This document shows, piece by piece, positions 11,440-24,663 of a DNA stretch of 64,000 nucleotides. The translations under genes and the position numbers were made by a program. Origin of the DNA: Parus major (Eukaryota; Chordata; Aves; Passeriformes; Paridae); NCBI RefSeq assembly GCF_001522545.3, contig NC_031769.1:134556105-134620104 (forward strand). The letters are read 5' to 3'. Numbering within the stretch: position 1 is the first letter of the stretch; each line of letters begins with the position of its first letter. The notes below the pieces were generated by a model. That model searched no databases, had not been told where the DNA came from, and saw only the letters and a program-made list of their open reading frames with translations.

Positions 11440-12170
11440 CCCTTTTCATTACATCCTCTCAGAAGGGTGAAGATGGGCAAGAAACTGGGAGTGGACATAG
11501 CCAAAACAGCTGACCCAAACTGAGCAATCAGATGGTCCATACTGTGTGATGTTATGTGTTGTACTGTGTTCATTTAATTTTACTAAAATTTGTTAAAGCT
11601 TGTTGGTATGTTCTTGTTTCCCCCCATTGATTGTATTGGTTTGACCCTAGTTGTCAGTTATGTAAACCCCTCCTATTTTTCATGAATGTTCCCTGCCAGT
11701 CACCTTAGCCCTGCTCCTACTACTTATCCATCACTGTAAACCCCACCCCTTCTTCCAGACCCTTCTGTGTCAATCATTTGTCCCTCGAGCCCCCACTGGT
11801 TAGTGTATCTTGCTCCCTCCCTCTGGGTATTCCTATTGGTCCGGAGTTTGTGATCCCCTCCCCTGACTCATCCCCTTGAGATTCCCCATTGGTCCATGGT
11901 TTGTACCCTCCCCTGGAGCTCAGGCTGTATTTAACTCCTTGCACAGCCGTGCTCTCTTGGACCTGATTTCTTCCAGTGTGGGTCCCTCATTTCCTATCCT
12001 AATAAAACCATTGCTGGAAACTTCAATCCAAGAGTGACTCCTGTACTTTCTTGCCCTCACCTCTGATGCCATGCACCACAGAGCTTGGGGCAGCCCAAGA
12101 CTCTGGAGGTTTTGCTGAGGGACAAGCCTATTTCCCGGTGATTCCCCACTCTTGGCGCTCACCTATGCTG
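11440..12170 (+). mobile_element. Solo LTR of an endogenous retrovirus (family C)
   Basis: A plus-strand LTR. The U3 begins with a 'gacatagccaaaacagctgacccaaactgagc' block, which I know from bird LTRs; family A carries its counterpart reversed at about 43910-43935. Two imperfect promoter units follow, each with an inverted CCAAT box (ATTGGTCC at about 11836 and 11890) and a 'cccctcccctg' tract. TATTTAA is at about 11929 and AATAAAA at 12001. U5 continues into 'ttggcgctca' near 12153-12162. It is GC-richer than its neighbours. No gag, pol or env is attached, so it is a solo LTR. Edges are uncertain by about 50 bp. Confidence 0.75.
11836..12006 (+). promoter_or_regulatory. LTR promoter and polyadenylation signals
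   Basis: In order: ATTGGTCC, C-rich tract, ATTGGTCC, C-rich tract, TATTTAA (about 11929), then AATAAA (12001-12006). This is standard LTR architecture. Whether it is still active cannot be judged from sequence. Confidence 0.6.
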
Positions 12171-14449
12171 GAGTGTAAATAACACTGTAGAGCTAGCCAG
12201 AGCTCTGGTGCAGTGCTGCATCAGTTATGCTCAGCCTTAGGTAAGAGGGAGCTGAATATTTGTGGTCATGTCTTCCCAGGTAACACATCCATGTGCTGAG
12301 TTCAGTAGGTAGATACCTTCTTGTCAGTAGAAAGAAATACAAATTAAGTAATTAAGAAAAGAAGTAAGAAAATAAAATTTCTTCCTTTGTTTTTCTTCCA
12401 AAAACAGCTTTTACTTATTAAACTTCCTTTATCTTGAATTATTTTTTCCATTATTATTTTTTTACTCCATCACCTGGTAGGATATGAACAAATGGCACGA
12501 CGTGTATTTGGCTTCTAGTTGGGATCAACCCGCCATAGCTGCAGCTGAACATGTAGAACATCATCTACTTACCTTCAGTCAGATAAATCAGTCTTTAAAT
12601 ACAATTTCTTACCTAGAACGTTACTAACTTAAAAATTTCTTTAAAATTTTAAAATTAAAGTGTTCAGTGATTGTGTTTAGTACTATGTTTATAAAAAAAA
12701 ATAAATTCCTAGTGTGAATAAGAAACAGTTCCTTACGCTTTGACAACATTATAAACACTATAATGATTTGAGAACTGGGTCTGCAGGATGGAAATAAAAA
12801 GCTCACACTAAACCAGAGTTGAATTATTTTTCATAACTACTGAAGCTTAGTGTTACCATTTTTAAGCAGGCTTTATTAGTCATGTTTGAATGAGAAACCC
12901 CTTCCCAAAATAAACAATTTCTGTGGTTCATATTTTGAGTCTAACAAATCTGCTTTTTTACTTCCCTTACAATTTTTGTTACAAAGATGCAATGTCTCCC
13001 AGCTTCATTCATGCTTCATTCATGCTCATCTGTCAATGAGCAGAGCAATTCTGCTCCCTGAAGACAGATGTCCAGCTTCACTTCTGATGACTTAGAAAAT
13101 ATGAGACATTGATGAAGTCTGGCAAATGGTGCAAAGGGTATACAGGGATAGCAATGTTCTTCTACAGCAGTGTCCAGAAGTGAAGTAGATTCAATGGCAT
13201 ACCTTGGATTGCAGTACACATGTGCAAATAAATAACTTGAATGAACCCTAGTATTCATTGCCATTGTGGGAGCATAGACACCAAGGACACAGGAGAACAT
13301 CTGTGTGCAGATATCTAAACATAGCAAAGATAACAGGGTTCTCAAGGACTGTCTCAACTTAAGGGTAATAGAAAATGAGGCTCAGGAAGCTGTGGGATTC
13401 TTGCTGGCCATCTCCCTCAGGTAGTATATGGCATATGTCTGCTGCTTAAAAAGGGAAAGACAACATAGAACTGTTTTGTCTTAATTCCTACCATTTAAAC
13501 AGAATTTTCAAGAGAAAATAATGACCACCTAACTGTAGGGTCAGCTAAAGTATTTCTGAGGCTAACACTTGCTAAGCATAAGCTAAAAGAAGATTATATC
13601 GTTAACCTTAGTCATCAGTGTAGACAGAGACACATGAATTAAAGTAATTATTTCTTTTAAAGGCATATATGATTTGGTAGATGGTTGGAGACCTTGTTGA
13701 CTGGTATAAATTACTGTATATTTTTAGAAGCTCCTGAATCTACCTAATTGCCTCCCTAAAATAAATTTCTGGCTATAAGAATATCTATGTTTGTGTCTTA
13801 AACAAAACAGATCCTTTTCTATTTGCCACAATAAAAAAAATATAACCAACATTGCTAAGACCACAGCACTAAAGTTCTTTTAGTTATTCTTCTGTACTAG
13901 TACAATTACCATTAGCATAAGGAACAAGTACCAGATGCTAGAGGCTTTTCAAATGAGGTTTGCTTTTTTCATCACTCTCAAAAAGTCAATCTATTTTTGA
14001 GCAAAATCAGAAGATTTTCATGAGTGCATGGCTTTGGCCAGTGTCAAACCACACTACTAATACAAAATCCTTAGGCTCAATATTATTTTCCTGTTACACA
14101 GTGATGACATCTGTAGTAATCTAATAACTGTGCTCATTTTTTATGGAAAAATAAGCAAAATTTGTATAGTAGCTTTCTTTAATCTGAACTTAATGAAACA
14201 GTCATGTTCTGAAGTTCATAAAAATAATAATCTTCAAATTAAATACTGTTTAAATGTTTTTCACATTCTAACTTTCTAAGCAGGGAAACAAAAAACTTAC
14301 ATTTTTTCATTTCCTCAGAAAAATACAATGCTTTGCATTAAATAACGTTTTATTTATATTAATATTATATCCCAGCAATCTGAAAAAGATGTGTAAGGGA
14401 AGGAGGAATTTTAGTAGATGTATTAGCATCTTAAAGCATCCTTTATACT
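12171..14449. other. AT-rich unique sequence
   Basis: No gene or recognised repeat. Overlapping frames at 12886-13095 (+) and 13016-13357 (-) carry no identifiable domain. Minus-strand donor-like sites lie near 12570 and 12613, with an acceptor-like site at about 12708, but the bracketed DNA is low-complexity AT and not convincing as an exon. Confidence 0.4.
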
Positions 14450-14461
14450 GGGGGGGGGGGG
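14450..14461 (+). repeat. G12 homopolymer
   Basis: Twelve consecutive G in an AT-rich setting. Such tracts are rare, length-unstable and prone to sequencing error. They can also form stacked guanine structures. Confidence 0.95.
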
Positions 14462-16373
14462 TGCTGAGCATTTTCTATTTCTGCTCTAGTTAAAGGCGAT
14501 TACAGGGACTCGGCTTTTTCTAGGTTCAGATCCAACTTTGTTACTCCACTGAGCTAAGATAAAGCTAGCATTTACTTAGTTGTAAACTATTTGTATGAAT
14601 ATGTAATACATAATATCACAATTAAAAATATTATGCCTGTATAAAAGTTACCTTTCTGAATAACCCTAGAAAAATAATTCTTAATTTTAGGCACTACTTT
14701 CATCTAAGGATTAACCAGAAATAACTAAATCTGTTTGCTTCAGCTCGTATTTCCAAATCAGTCCACTTACATGGGGATATAAATTCTTACTTAGAGGAAA
14801 ATGGCAGCACTGGGTACATTTAGTGCTCTGAAAATGGAGGAAAAATCTCTTATTCTTTGACTTTAATCTGAAAAACCAAGAACAAAAGGATCTATTAAAA
14901 AAGTAATAGATGTTTGCAATAGTAATTTTTTTCTTTTGTTATTATGGTTTATGAAAAAAAAGGCAGATGGAATATATGTCTGATTTAAAACCAGCTGTTT
15001 GTCATTTAAAAAAAAAATAAATCCATGGTTAACATTACTTCTTGTTTTTCTCACTGCAATAAACTTTGCTGTAACTTTTCAAACTGAAATGAAGACAGAC
15101 CACACATCTGAAATAAAGTGAGGAGACAGAGAGAAATTTTTGTCCTGAAATGTTGATACATAACTGTGTTATAGCATAGAAGTCTTCAGGGTATTATTGT
15201 AAAAATATGCAACATAATTTTGCTTAGAATTGTGTCCTACAATATATCTTCATTTATTACATTATGTAGAATTACATTATTGTAATTCTACTTAATTACA
15301 ATTCTTTGGAATTTAATTTCCAAAAAATCTAATTCCAAGTGATACAATTTTGATTGGAAAACATACATGACTGACAAAATAAGTAGTATTTGGCTATACT
15401 GCCATTTGGTTTTATTAGTAGCATTGCAGTAAATCTTTCAGTATGGGCCATAAAAACATTTTGCATGGTTCCTATTGAGTTATGCCTGAAGTTTCATGAC
15501 CTGAAATAATGAATTGAAATAGAGACTAGCTACACTAAAAAAAATATGAAGGATGCTTTAGTCAGGTAAGTGTCAATATTTCAAGGATTTATCCAAAATA
15601 CACATTTTTGAGTGTAATATTACCCAAGGACTACATCAGGATGAGTACAGTATTTCATTACAATGGCAGATTGAATGTAATGTTCTGCAGGGTGACACAA
15701 GTGTATCTAAATATGTCACCAAATTCCACTTGCATGAAACAATATATTATAAAATCATGTGGAAAGTTTCAAGGAAACGTCCATTGTGCTGTAACAGGTA
15801 AAGTATAGCTGTCCTATATAGCAGTTAATAGTGGAGCTTAAGTTAGAAAGGAGGTTTTCACTTCTGTGCTCTCCAAGTGGATGAAAGTTTTTAGTACTCT
15901 AAGATACTTGAAGAATATTGCGTTTTAAAAGAAAGCAATTGAGCTGAACTATCCACAACTAATGGCAGAATATTCAGAGTGGGTCTTAACCCTTTAAATG
16001 AATTAAACATAAGCATCTGATTTTAGAAAGAATTGGGCTCTTTTATAAGCAAACACTGTTGTAATGGTATTTTTTGAACTAAAATGGATAATTTAATATT
16101 TTTAAATATTGGTTATTAAAGAGACACCATAATATGTGATTTTTTTTTTTATTCCTGCATATCACACTGTATAAAAGATAAGATTATGAATGTAAATATC
16201 AGTGTCCTTAAATTTATGTATGCACTATATAAGGAAAGATTTTGAGTTATTAATGTGATTTTCCATGATTGCTTGGTCTGTAGTACTGTTGGCATTTATT
16301 GTTAAAGTCCTCCCTTGGAGATCCATATAGCCCAATAAGAAGGAATATACAATTAATGCGTACATAATGAAAC
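14462..16373. other. AT-rich unique sequence
   Basis: No gene is visible. A small perfect hairpin occupies 15266-15291. A strong donor-like CAG|GTAAGTG occurs at about 15565, without a supported exon. Confidence 0.4.
15266..15291. repeat. Perfect hairpin (11-bp arms, 4-nt loop)
   Basis: GTAGAATTACA (15266-15276) pairs exactly with TGTAATTCTAC (15281-15291) around TTAT. Related ATTACA words repeat on both sides. Confidence 0.85.
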
Positions 16374-16470
16374 ATAAGAATAGAAAAGAATAGAAATAGG
16401 GTAGACTCGACTAGACTAGACTAGAATAGTTGGAGGGGACCTACAACAATCTTAGTCCAACTCTCAGATG
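16374..16470 (-). mobile_element. CR1 LINE 3'-end stub with (ACTAG)n tail
   Basis: A minus-strand CR1 terminus. 'tagttggaggggacctacaacaatcttagtccaac' is the reverse complement of the CR1 end. The tail has become a tandem AATAG/ACTAG array (about 16379-16430), with several GACTA units instead of the usual ATTCTATG octamer. Only about 50 bp of CR1 body remains. Confidence 0.75.
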
Positions 16471-19400
16471 GATTGTGTGTGTCTTTTCCTTCTAGACTGG
16501 GCAAGGTGACTAAGCTTGCTGTAATCAGAAAGTACTACATACGAGCTTTCTATTAGCAGGAATAACTGCATGATCTGCAATTTGTGCTGGAATCTTTTAC
16601 TCAACACTATTTCTAAAAGACAAGTGATTTTCTTATGAATCAGTCTGGCAATAAAATACTAGTTGCTACATAATCAAATGCAAGCTATGTCTTGATTTAA
16701 TATTAAAATACTATTAAAATTGTATTTCTTTATCTCAGGTCAAATGCAATCTTAACAGTATGTATCCTGATTTTCAAAAACAGTTCATGCAATAAGGCCA
16801 CTAGTAAGCATAGTAAAAGATAGCGTTCTTTTCATTTCATCAGGGATATATTCTAAAGAATTCCATTGATAAGGATCTATTAACAAAGACCTGACAGTTG
16901 CTAGGAGCTGAGCCTCAGAACTGAATGCAAACAGGGAACTCATTTGTAAAACGATTACCACTGTCGTATCCCTGATCTCAATTAACTGCCAGCTGAAGTC
17001 AGATTCTCTTAATATGATTCATTTTAACATAACAAGAGTAAATAGTTTTGCCATGCAGAACAAACTGATTATTTCAGACACAGTGGAGACCTTACTTAAA
17101 ATGTCATCCAGATTATGAATTCATGCTAAATAAGTTACTGAAAAGATTAATATCAGTGACAACAGTGCTTCCAGATATAACCCCTTATTATATCTAAAAT
17201 AGGCACTCTATATTTTTTTTCTCTCATTTTTTATTTTTTTCCCCCGGCTAATAGACATTTTCTTTGAAATTCATAATTTTCTGTACCACTTGATACTAGC
17301 TTGTAAATTGAGAGTTTCATGTGTTTTTACCAAGATAAAGAGATGTACATATATTACTACGGATTGCTTTTGTTAGTTTTCAGTCCTTGGGTATGAGTCT
17401 GTGCCAGCAGGGAAATGTCTTTACATTGTGTAAATTGTACTCAAACTAATTTCAGAGAACAATCTCAGGTGGGGTAGGTAGTATTTGTATAACATTTTAC
17501 TGTCACCATTCCCATGCTTTGATCAAGTTAGCTTTCTTAAAGGAAGACATTGATACATGTTCTCATCTTTTAAGGTGTAGGTGGTAGTATTGATTTCAAC
17601 ACAATTTATTCTTCATTCTTTACCACATCCTTTGATAAATGGAATAGTCATCTTTGCCTTCTTTCTAAAAAGCATGATGATTTCACTCATTTTTGTTTTA
17701 TAAAGGACATAGGTGTACACAGGCACTTCGAGCTATCTCTCTTTGATCAGGAGTTTCAAATGTGAAGATTTGTGCATTCCATAAAAACAATTTATTTAGG
17801 TTTTTCCCTATTATGTATCATATACTTGCAACAATAAGTGATGTTTTTGATTAATGGAATTTGACATGGCCTGTCTCACTTATAAATTTCAAAAAAGGAA
17901 TGCTACTCAGTAGTAGTCTATGAGAAATGACACACATGTCACCATATGATTAGGTTTCCAGACAAGGCCCAGGCATAGCCTCATTTCCTTGGGCATAAAA
18001 ACACTGAGGAAAAAAGGATGATGCCTGTCATGTTCTCCTTTTCTCTACCCAAACTCTTCCAAAAAGCCTTTAGGGTTTTACTCTTCTCTTCCAAGAGACT
18101 ACAAAAGGATATTTGTTCAACACTTTGCTGTGAGAGACATACTATTAGTTGAAGTGAGATCACCTTTGGAAAGAATGTTTTTGGTATTAGTAACAGATTT
18201 TGGATAAGCGAGGGATTCTTACAAAGCTGAAGGGGAAAGTAGAGATATATGCACACAAATGTTCACACATTTTTCTTTAATGTATATAATTTGCACACTG
18301 TTCTGGATACCCAGTATAACAGTTAACTATTGTAGTCATGTAGTTTATTTTTCAATGTTTTTAATTGGTACCATGAGAGTTACCAATAACTACAGAAAGA
18401 AGATCAAATACTAAAATTTCAATATTCTTCATTGTGATCTAAGAAATACATTAGTAAATAATTTATAGGCACTATATAATATATAGACATATTTAAGCAA
18501 ACATATGCCTATGTTATATATGCACATGCAGGGACTCACATGTTGTAATACAATTATTTTTGTCTGGAGAACACATGGGAATAAAAAATTTGTGAGACCA
18601 ACTATGCTTTTTATTTGTAATAATAGCTTTAGAAATCATTACTTTCAACCACTCACATGTTTAGACAGCAAAAAACATTAGAAGTGCACAAAAGCCTTCC
18701 AAGATGGTATCTGACATTGAGTAGAATAGTGGTACTTTTTTTGCTTTTTGGGTTTTACAGCAAAAGATATGAGGGATTGTAAGAAAGAACATCTATAAAT
18801 TGTTTCTGACTTTTAGTTCAGAATCAATATTAGGCAATGGCAGTAATTTTCATGTAATTATATGGGTTGAATCTCCTTTCAAGGGGATAATATGATTTAA
18901 AATGTTTTTCACCTTGGCAAAAACTGTTGTACTTTGTAGTGTTTTACACAATGACAGCAGGACTTAAAGTTGGGAAGAAGGTCAACTCTTCAGACAGTGA
19001 TGCCTTAGGGAGACTAGAAATTGTTCCACTTCTCAGTCTGTGAAGCTACTGGCATCCCAAATAGTCACAAAGCACTTCAGTGCCTTAGGCTATTTCAAAG
19101 TCATAGCTTCTTCATTCTTATTAAAATACATGTACACTTCTTAATAAGAAATAGCTTTTTAACAAGAGTAGATTATTGTGTACGAGAAATCCCAGTTGCT
19201 CCTCTAAAAGCTACTTACATACAGCACCATTTACTAAAACAGATTTCTGAGGAAATCCAACATACTCAAATTTAAAGAAAATGTGATAGGAGATGAATAA
19301 TAAACTTACTTCAGCTGTTCTCACAAAATGAAGAAGCATGAAGGCTGTCATGGTCCTTAGAAGGAAAAAGTCTGAAGGTAAGTATCACTTCCCAAAATCC

Positions 19401-20600
19401 ACCAATAAATTATTGTATCTTGGAACTCAAATAAATATATATGTATACTAATAGACCCCACCTATTTTACATGAGTTTTAGAAGACGAGTAATGGTTTTA
19501 GAATTGAAACTGAAAAGTAAAACATAAAATTGAGAGAACAAAAAGCAAAAAACACCAAACAAACCAAGCAATATTTTGTTTGTCTTACACCTCTTTTTTT
19601 TTTCTGTGTTGTAAACAAAAGAAAATAATGCAGCCTCATTAACCAGTGTTTATCAAACTTACATTACTGTCCATCTGCTCACAGCTCTTTAACAAAAATT
19701 TTAGAAAACACTTTTTTTAAATGAGGCAAATAATGAACACTGTCAGTTATTCTAATGTTAAATAATGGAGAAGAAAAAATTTTACAAAGCCAAATTTTAC
19801 TCTAATCTGAGTTCTGAAAGAAAGCATATATGGAACAAGCTTGAATTGTCTTACAGGATGGAAGTCTAAGTTATTCTGAATGTATTGATAATCATCTAAT
19901 ATTTATTGAATTTTGGGGAAAAAGGAGATTAAATCTTCTCATGAGAAAATACAATAAAGATACAATGGAAATCAGTTGAGATTGTGTGAAGGAAATTAAC
20001 CAAATAGCAAGAAAATTCATTTAAAAGAAAGATATATAAAAATGCCATAGGAAGCTCTATGGTATGTTGTTCTATCATTAGCCAGTAAGATTAAAGCAAC
20101 AGTGCTGTAACGATGGTGTATTATATGCATTTGCTTTCATACTTATGACAAATCTAAGTCAAAGAGCATGAATAAGGAAAAAGCTAATTATGAGGATACA
20201 CATGCAGACATGCCATTCCTAACATTCTGCCTACCTTGGTCAGAGGGGTAGCTCTTACCTTGTGTGAAAACAAAATCTCTAAATGAAAAAAACCAGAAAA
20301 TCTTTTCTTACCACTGAAGTGCTCAAGTAGATTGAGAAACAATGTGGTTTCAGACAGAAAACTGCTCTGAGACAAATTGTCTCCATTTATGTAATTATTG
20401 TTGGCTGTCTAAAATGTAGATCAATCCATAAAAACATTATGGCAGAAGAAAAGCATAAAAACTCCACAGGTATTTTAACTTATAACAAAGTAAATATGTA
20501 TAAGCTCAGGTGCAGCGTGGTGCTTTATATTTAAACAGCTAAACATTTGTAACAATAATAAATTTACTTGATATATTTATTATTAGGTATTATTTATTAC
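16471..20600. other. AT-rich unique sequence
   Basis: About 4 kb without a gene or recognisable repeat, one of the longer repeat-free stretches here. Frames at 17981-18256 (-) and 19021-19275 (+) have no assignable domain. A possible 66-bp exon at 19314-19379 has a good donor but no open frame. Confidence 0.4.
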
Positions 20601-20647
20601 CTAAGGTCATGTGACAGAAATATAAAGTTTCTGTCACATGACCTTAG
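20601..20647. repeat. Perfect inverted repeat (20-bp arms, 7-nt loop)
   Basis: CTAAGGTCATGTGACAGAAA (20601-20620) pairs exactly with its reverse complement at 20628-20647 around TATAAAG. All 20 pairs match. The arms are of mixed composition, so this is not a chance AT palindrome. Confidence 0.95.
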
Positions 20648-23600
20648 AGCTAATGAACTTAATTTTGTGTTTTTCATAGATTTGCTTAATTTGAACCTTG
20701 AAGGCAAGTAAATAAATATTGTATTATGCAGCCTGACCTGTGATTGAATGACTACATCAGTGGACAATATACAATAGAGTAAAAATATGTAGTCTTTGAC
20801 CTTTGTTCAAAAATATTGCTGCAGTTTTACTGTTACTGGCTTAAAGCAATGTGGTCTTAACCTTGGACTGTAGTCCAATTTTAACTTACAGTACCACATT
20901 GCAAGTGTAACTGCATTTCTAATTCATAGACTTTATGATTATTATTTATTTGGTTTAAAGACACCAGATTCCTGAAAACCTCCAGTCTGTTGCTGAGACC
21001 TCTGGAATACAATTCTTATAAACCCAGAGTGTTACAGGCATGCTGTGACACAGGGAAATTGAGTACAAGTTAATTGAATAGCAAAGTTGCACAGCAATTA
21101 AGGATACAACTCACACCTTAGGTAGTAATAAATGGAGGAAGATTATGCATCCCATAGCAAATGTTGTTCATGTGAAATATTGAAAAAAAGAGCTTAAACT
21201 TTACAATTTTAATGTAAGTACTCTAATATTGGCTGTTTTCAGTTGTGATTTTGAAAAATGGTCTTTTTATTTATGTATTTTATGCCAGGCTGGGTTCATT
21301 TTAGTTTCAGTTAATTTGTTCCTGCATGCAACCCCCAAGAATATACAAAAGCTTTAATTAGAATTTAGATAGACTCAACCATTCCCTAGATAATTCCTTC
21401 AGTTTTTTATGCAAACTCACTGATTTTCTTTAACCAAACTTTGCTTTCATAATGGGTTATCAGACTAGTCTTTTCCATAGCAAATGTCAAAGACATTTAA
21501 TAGGAATGATGAAACTCAAATTCTACATTTTTCTAAGACTTAATCTACACTTTTCCAGTACTTTCATTAGAAAAAGATAATTTCATTTGGGCAAATTTCA
21601 GTCAAAATACCTAAGCTTGTAAAATTATTTCAATTCTGTTTCTAAATTGTTTAGGAAGCATTGCCTGTTACTGAGGTTCCATACAATATAAAGTCTATTT
21701 TAACATTTGGTTTGGTTGCTAGACAAAAAACCACCTGCTTCATTAAGCATAATTAATGTTTACTGAATACCTGTCCTTTCAACTGGCTAGGGTTTCTTGA
21801 AGTTAAAGTAGGGTCTAATTTTGCTCTTCTCTGACTTTTTATAGAGGAATAGTGTTCATAAACTATTTGTCTGAATTATTCTCAATTTCAGATTAAGCTG
21901 TAGTCTCACTGAAAGATGGGAACTGTAATTTCCATGGAGTGGTTCTTCATGTAATACTTGGGTCTGCAAAAACAAGATAATTAGAAGCAAAGATGTTCAT
22001 ACATTAATGCTGAAGTGGGAGCTAGGAATGAATTTTTAGTTTATTTTGCTGTTGATGGAGAGAGTGACATGAAGTGTTGAACATATCAATGTGCTGTAAT
22101 GGTGGGAAATAAAAATGGCTGCCTGGTGGGAAAAATCTTCCCATGATAAAATATCCTGGACAATTTGGTCAGGTTTTCATCCTTCCTGCATCTCCTTCAG
22201 AAACTGAAGAAAGATTTAAGCAAGTTTATGTCCTCAATTTTATAGGAACTAAGTTTTTGCTTCTTTGACATAAATGTGCATGCTTGGATAAGGAGGGTAT
22301 CACAAAATGGTTTTTTGGCCAGAAGAGCAGTAAGTACCACAAAAGAGAGTATATTTGCTGCTAAAAAGACAAATATTTCCAATTATTTCCAAAATTTTGT
22401 AAAAAATACTAATATTTCTAAAGTTTTCCAGACAGTGTTAGGAATTACATTCACGCTCCGTGTATTCTTCAAAACCTGATAGAATTTGTGAGATTCTTTT
22501 GTCAGAAGATGCAAGGCTATTTTTTTCTTGTCTTTATTACTCCTTGCTTTTGTTCTGAACAGTACTCAATCATATATATTGAGATATTTTGATAGGATAT
22601 ACTTTTTAATGGGCCTTCTACACAGAAAATGTGTCTTCTTCAGTATCTCCTTAACCTCACATCAATTCTCCAAACTGAATTTTAATGAATTATAATTGCT
22701 CATTTTCCTACTGACTTTCCATATTGTTATGTTTTAGACTTACACTGACATAGGAATAATTATTGCTTGAAAACTAATTATAGTCCTGTCCATGATATTT
22801 AAAAAAGGAATCCTTTAATTTCTTCTTGTTATATTTACAAATTGACTGGACACATAAAGATAATGGCTATTACCAGTACAAACCTACTGCTCTTTTTATT
22901 TTAGAAGAGAAAGGATCACAACAATTGTTACTTTGAGGAATAGGTACAACTTGAGAGAATGATGATACCTTCTGGAATTGGAAGTGTTGCATGAGCTTTC
23001 ATTGAGCAAGCAATGGCACTGCTTCCTTGCATGAGCTGCATTGCTTCAACACCATATCAACAGCTGAAAACATAATGATCTTCAAAAGTTTTTCCTGGTT
23101 GCATGTTTAGTATTGGAATTCCCTACTCCACAGTACAAACTAATATCATGTTGATGAAGCAATGTTGTATTAAGTTTAATTTGAAATAAAAATGTAACAA
23201 ACCCAGGCTCACAGGTGTACCACAGAGTCTAACTATATATTCCTATTGGTATTACCATAATGGACCATAACCTCAGAGTTTGCCAGGCCTCAGGACCAAC
23301 ACTTAACAGTTATGCTCTGTTATGCTGTGACCTTGCTGCAGTCATGGTTTTCTTGGTTTAGCTGTGACAACAGTTCATCCAAATGGCTGTCTATAACTAA
23401 TTTGTTTTACTTTTGTTTTTGTGTGGTGCAACCATCATTTTATGTAAAAAGCAGCAGCAAGCACTTTACATAGAATGGGATGGTTTAAATTCTAACATAC
23501 TGATGCAGCATAGGAAAACACAGGCCTGGTAGAATATCAGAGTCTTTTAGAAGTCAAGACATAAGATACAGCTTTGACAACTCAGCCGTGGTCACTAATA

Positions 23601-23837
23601 CTGTGCAGACATGGAACTGGACAAAATGGGGTTTAGAGGTAACAAAAATAACATGTGTAAGACACAAAATATTTAGTGAACTTGAATGCAAAGTGGAGCT
23701 GCAGAATTATAAAAAGCAAAGGTATAAAAATATATTAGCAAACATGACCCCAAGTATATCCCATGCCAAGATAAAGGAAGCATCACTGTGAACAGCATTT
23801 TCCATCCAGTGATAGATTCTTGATGCTCACTGTGATT
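20648..23837. other. AT-rich unique sequence with one nested stem-loop
   Basis: No gene is visible. A nested foldback lies at 20846-20902. Opposing frames at 22197-22382 (-) and 22276-22479 (+) overlap and are chance. The frame at 23588-23791 is unassigned. Confidence 0.4.
20846..20902. repeat. Nested imperfect stem-loop
   Basis: The outer arms GCAATGTGGT (20846-20855) and ACCACATTGC (20893-20902) are exact reverse complements. Inside them, TTGGACT (20863-20869) and AGTCCAA (20872-20878) form a second exact stem with a 2-nt loop. Partly paired CTTAA and TTAAC words lie between. It does not fit the tRNA cloverleaf. Confidence 0.7.
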
Positions 23838-24663
23838 TCCTTATTGCCACCACAGTGATGTCGCTGGCTTGGACAGATCTGCTGTTCATTGGGAAAATGC
23901 TGGATGGCTGACCCCAAAGAGTGGTGGGGAATGGAGTTAGATTTAGCAGGCGAATGTTCACAAGTGTATTTTTGTGCCAATCCTGCTTAATACCTTTATC
24001 AATGACCCGGAAGAGGGAATTGAGTGCACCCTCAGCAGTTTGCAGACAGCAGGAAATGCAGCAGGATTATTGACCTGCTGGATGATAGGAAGGCTCTGCA
24101 GAGGGATCTGGAGAGGCTGGACTGATGGGCTGAATACAATTGTATAATGTTCAACAATGTGAAGTGCCAGGTGCTCCGCTTTGACCCCATCTAAGTGCAG
24201 ATGCTGAAGCATGTCCAAAGAAGGTCAACAAGGATGGTGAAGCACAGTCTAATGAGGATTGGCTGAGAGAGTTGTGAGTGTTCGGCCTGGAGAAAATGGG
24301 GCTGAGAGGAGACCTTATGACTCCCCATAACTACCTGATAGGAGGAGGGTGTTGATCTTTTCTCCCAGATATCAAGCAATAGGACAGGAATAAATGGTCT
24401 CTAGTTTTGCCAGGGGACGTTTTGATTGGATAGTAGAAAAATAATTCTTCATGTAAAGGGTTTTTAAGCACATAAAAAGAAGTAGAACACACATAAAAAG
24501 GACATAGCTGAGCCACTAAGTAGGCAAGTACAGTGGTACCTGGAAGTATTTAAAAAATGTGTTACTTAGGGATATGGTTTAGTGGTGAACTTGGCAGTGT
24601 TGGGTTAATGATTGGTCTTGATTATCTTAGATGTCTTTTCCATTCTAAATAATTCTAAGTTTC
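23838..24663 (+). mobile_element. CR1 LINE fragment, ORF2 end plus 3' UTR
   Basis: A long plus-strand CR1. The 5' part is decayed reverse-transcriptase coding sequence, recognisable in translation as 'WTDLLF-GKMLDG' and 'NTFINDPEEGIECTLS'-like stretches (about 23870-24040), interrupted by stops and frameshifts. The part that should carry the catalytic FADD box is rearranged near 24040-24060. The UTR follows: 'gagagagttgtgagtgttcggcctggag', 'ataggacaggaataaatgg', 'ggtttagtggtgaacttggcagtgttgggttaatg' and the terminal 'gattatcttagatgtcttttccattctaaataattcta'. The 'gacttggcagtg..ttaatg' wording matches the subfamily at 36980-37918 and 54382-54603. Confidence 0.9.

Noticed and set aside
8166..12170. 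A single provirus bounded by the LTRs at 8166 and 11440
   Set aside because: The two LTRs are from different families, a minus-strand LTR lies between them, and no gag, pol or env similarity is visible in the interval.
12614..12708. Possible minus-strand exon between acceptor- and donor-like sites
   Set aside because: The enclosed sequence is low-complexity AT. Its open frame has no similarity to anything known to me.
19314..19379. Possible 66-bp exon ending in AAG|GTAAGTAT
   Set aside because: All three frames have stops and the acceptor has a poor pyrimidine tract.
20846..20902. tRNA or tRNA-derived SINE
   Set aside because: No A-box or B-box consensus, and the stems do not match cloverleaf spacing.
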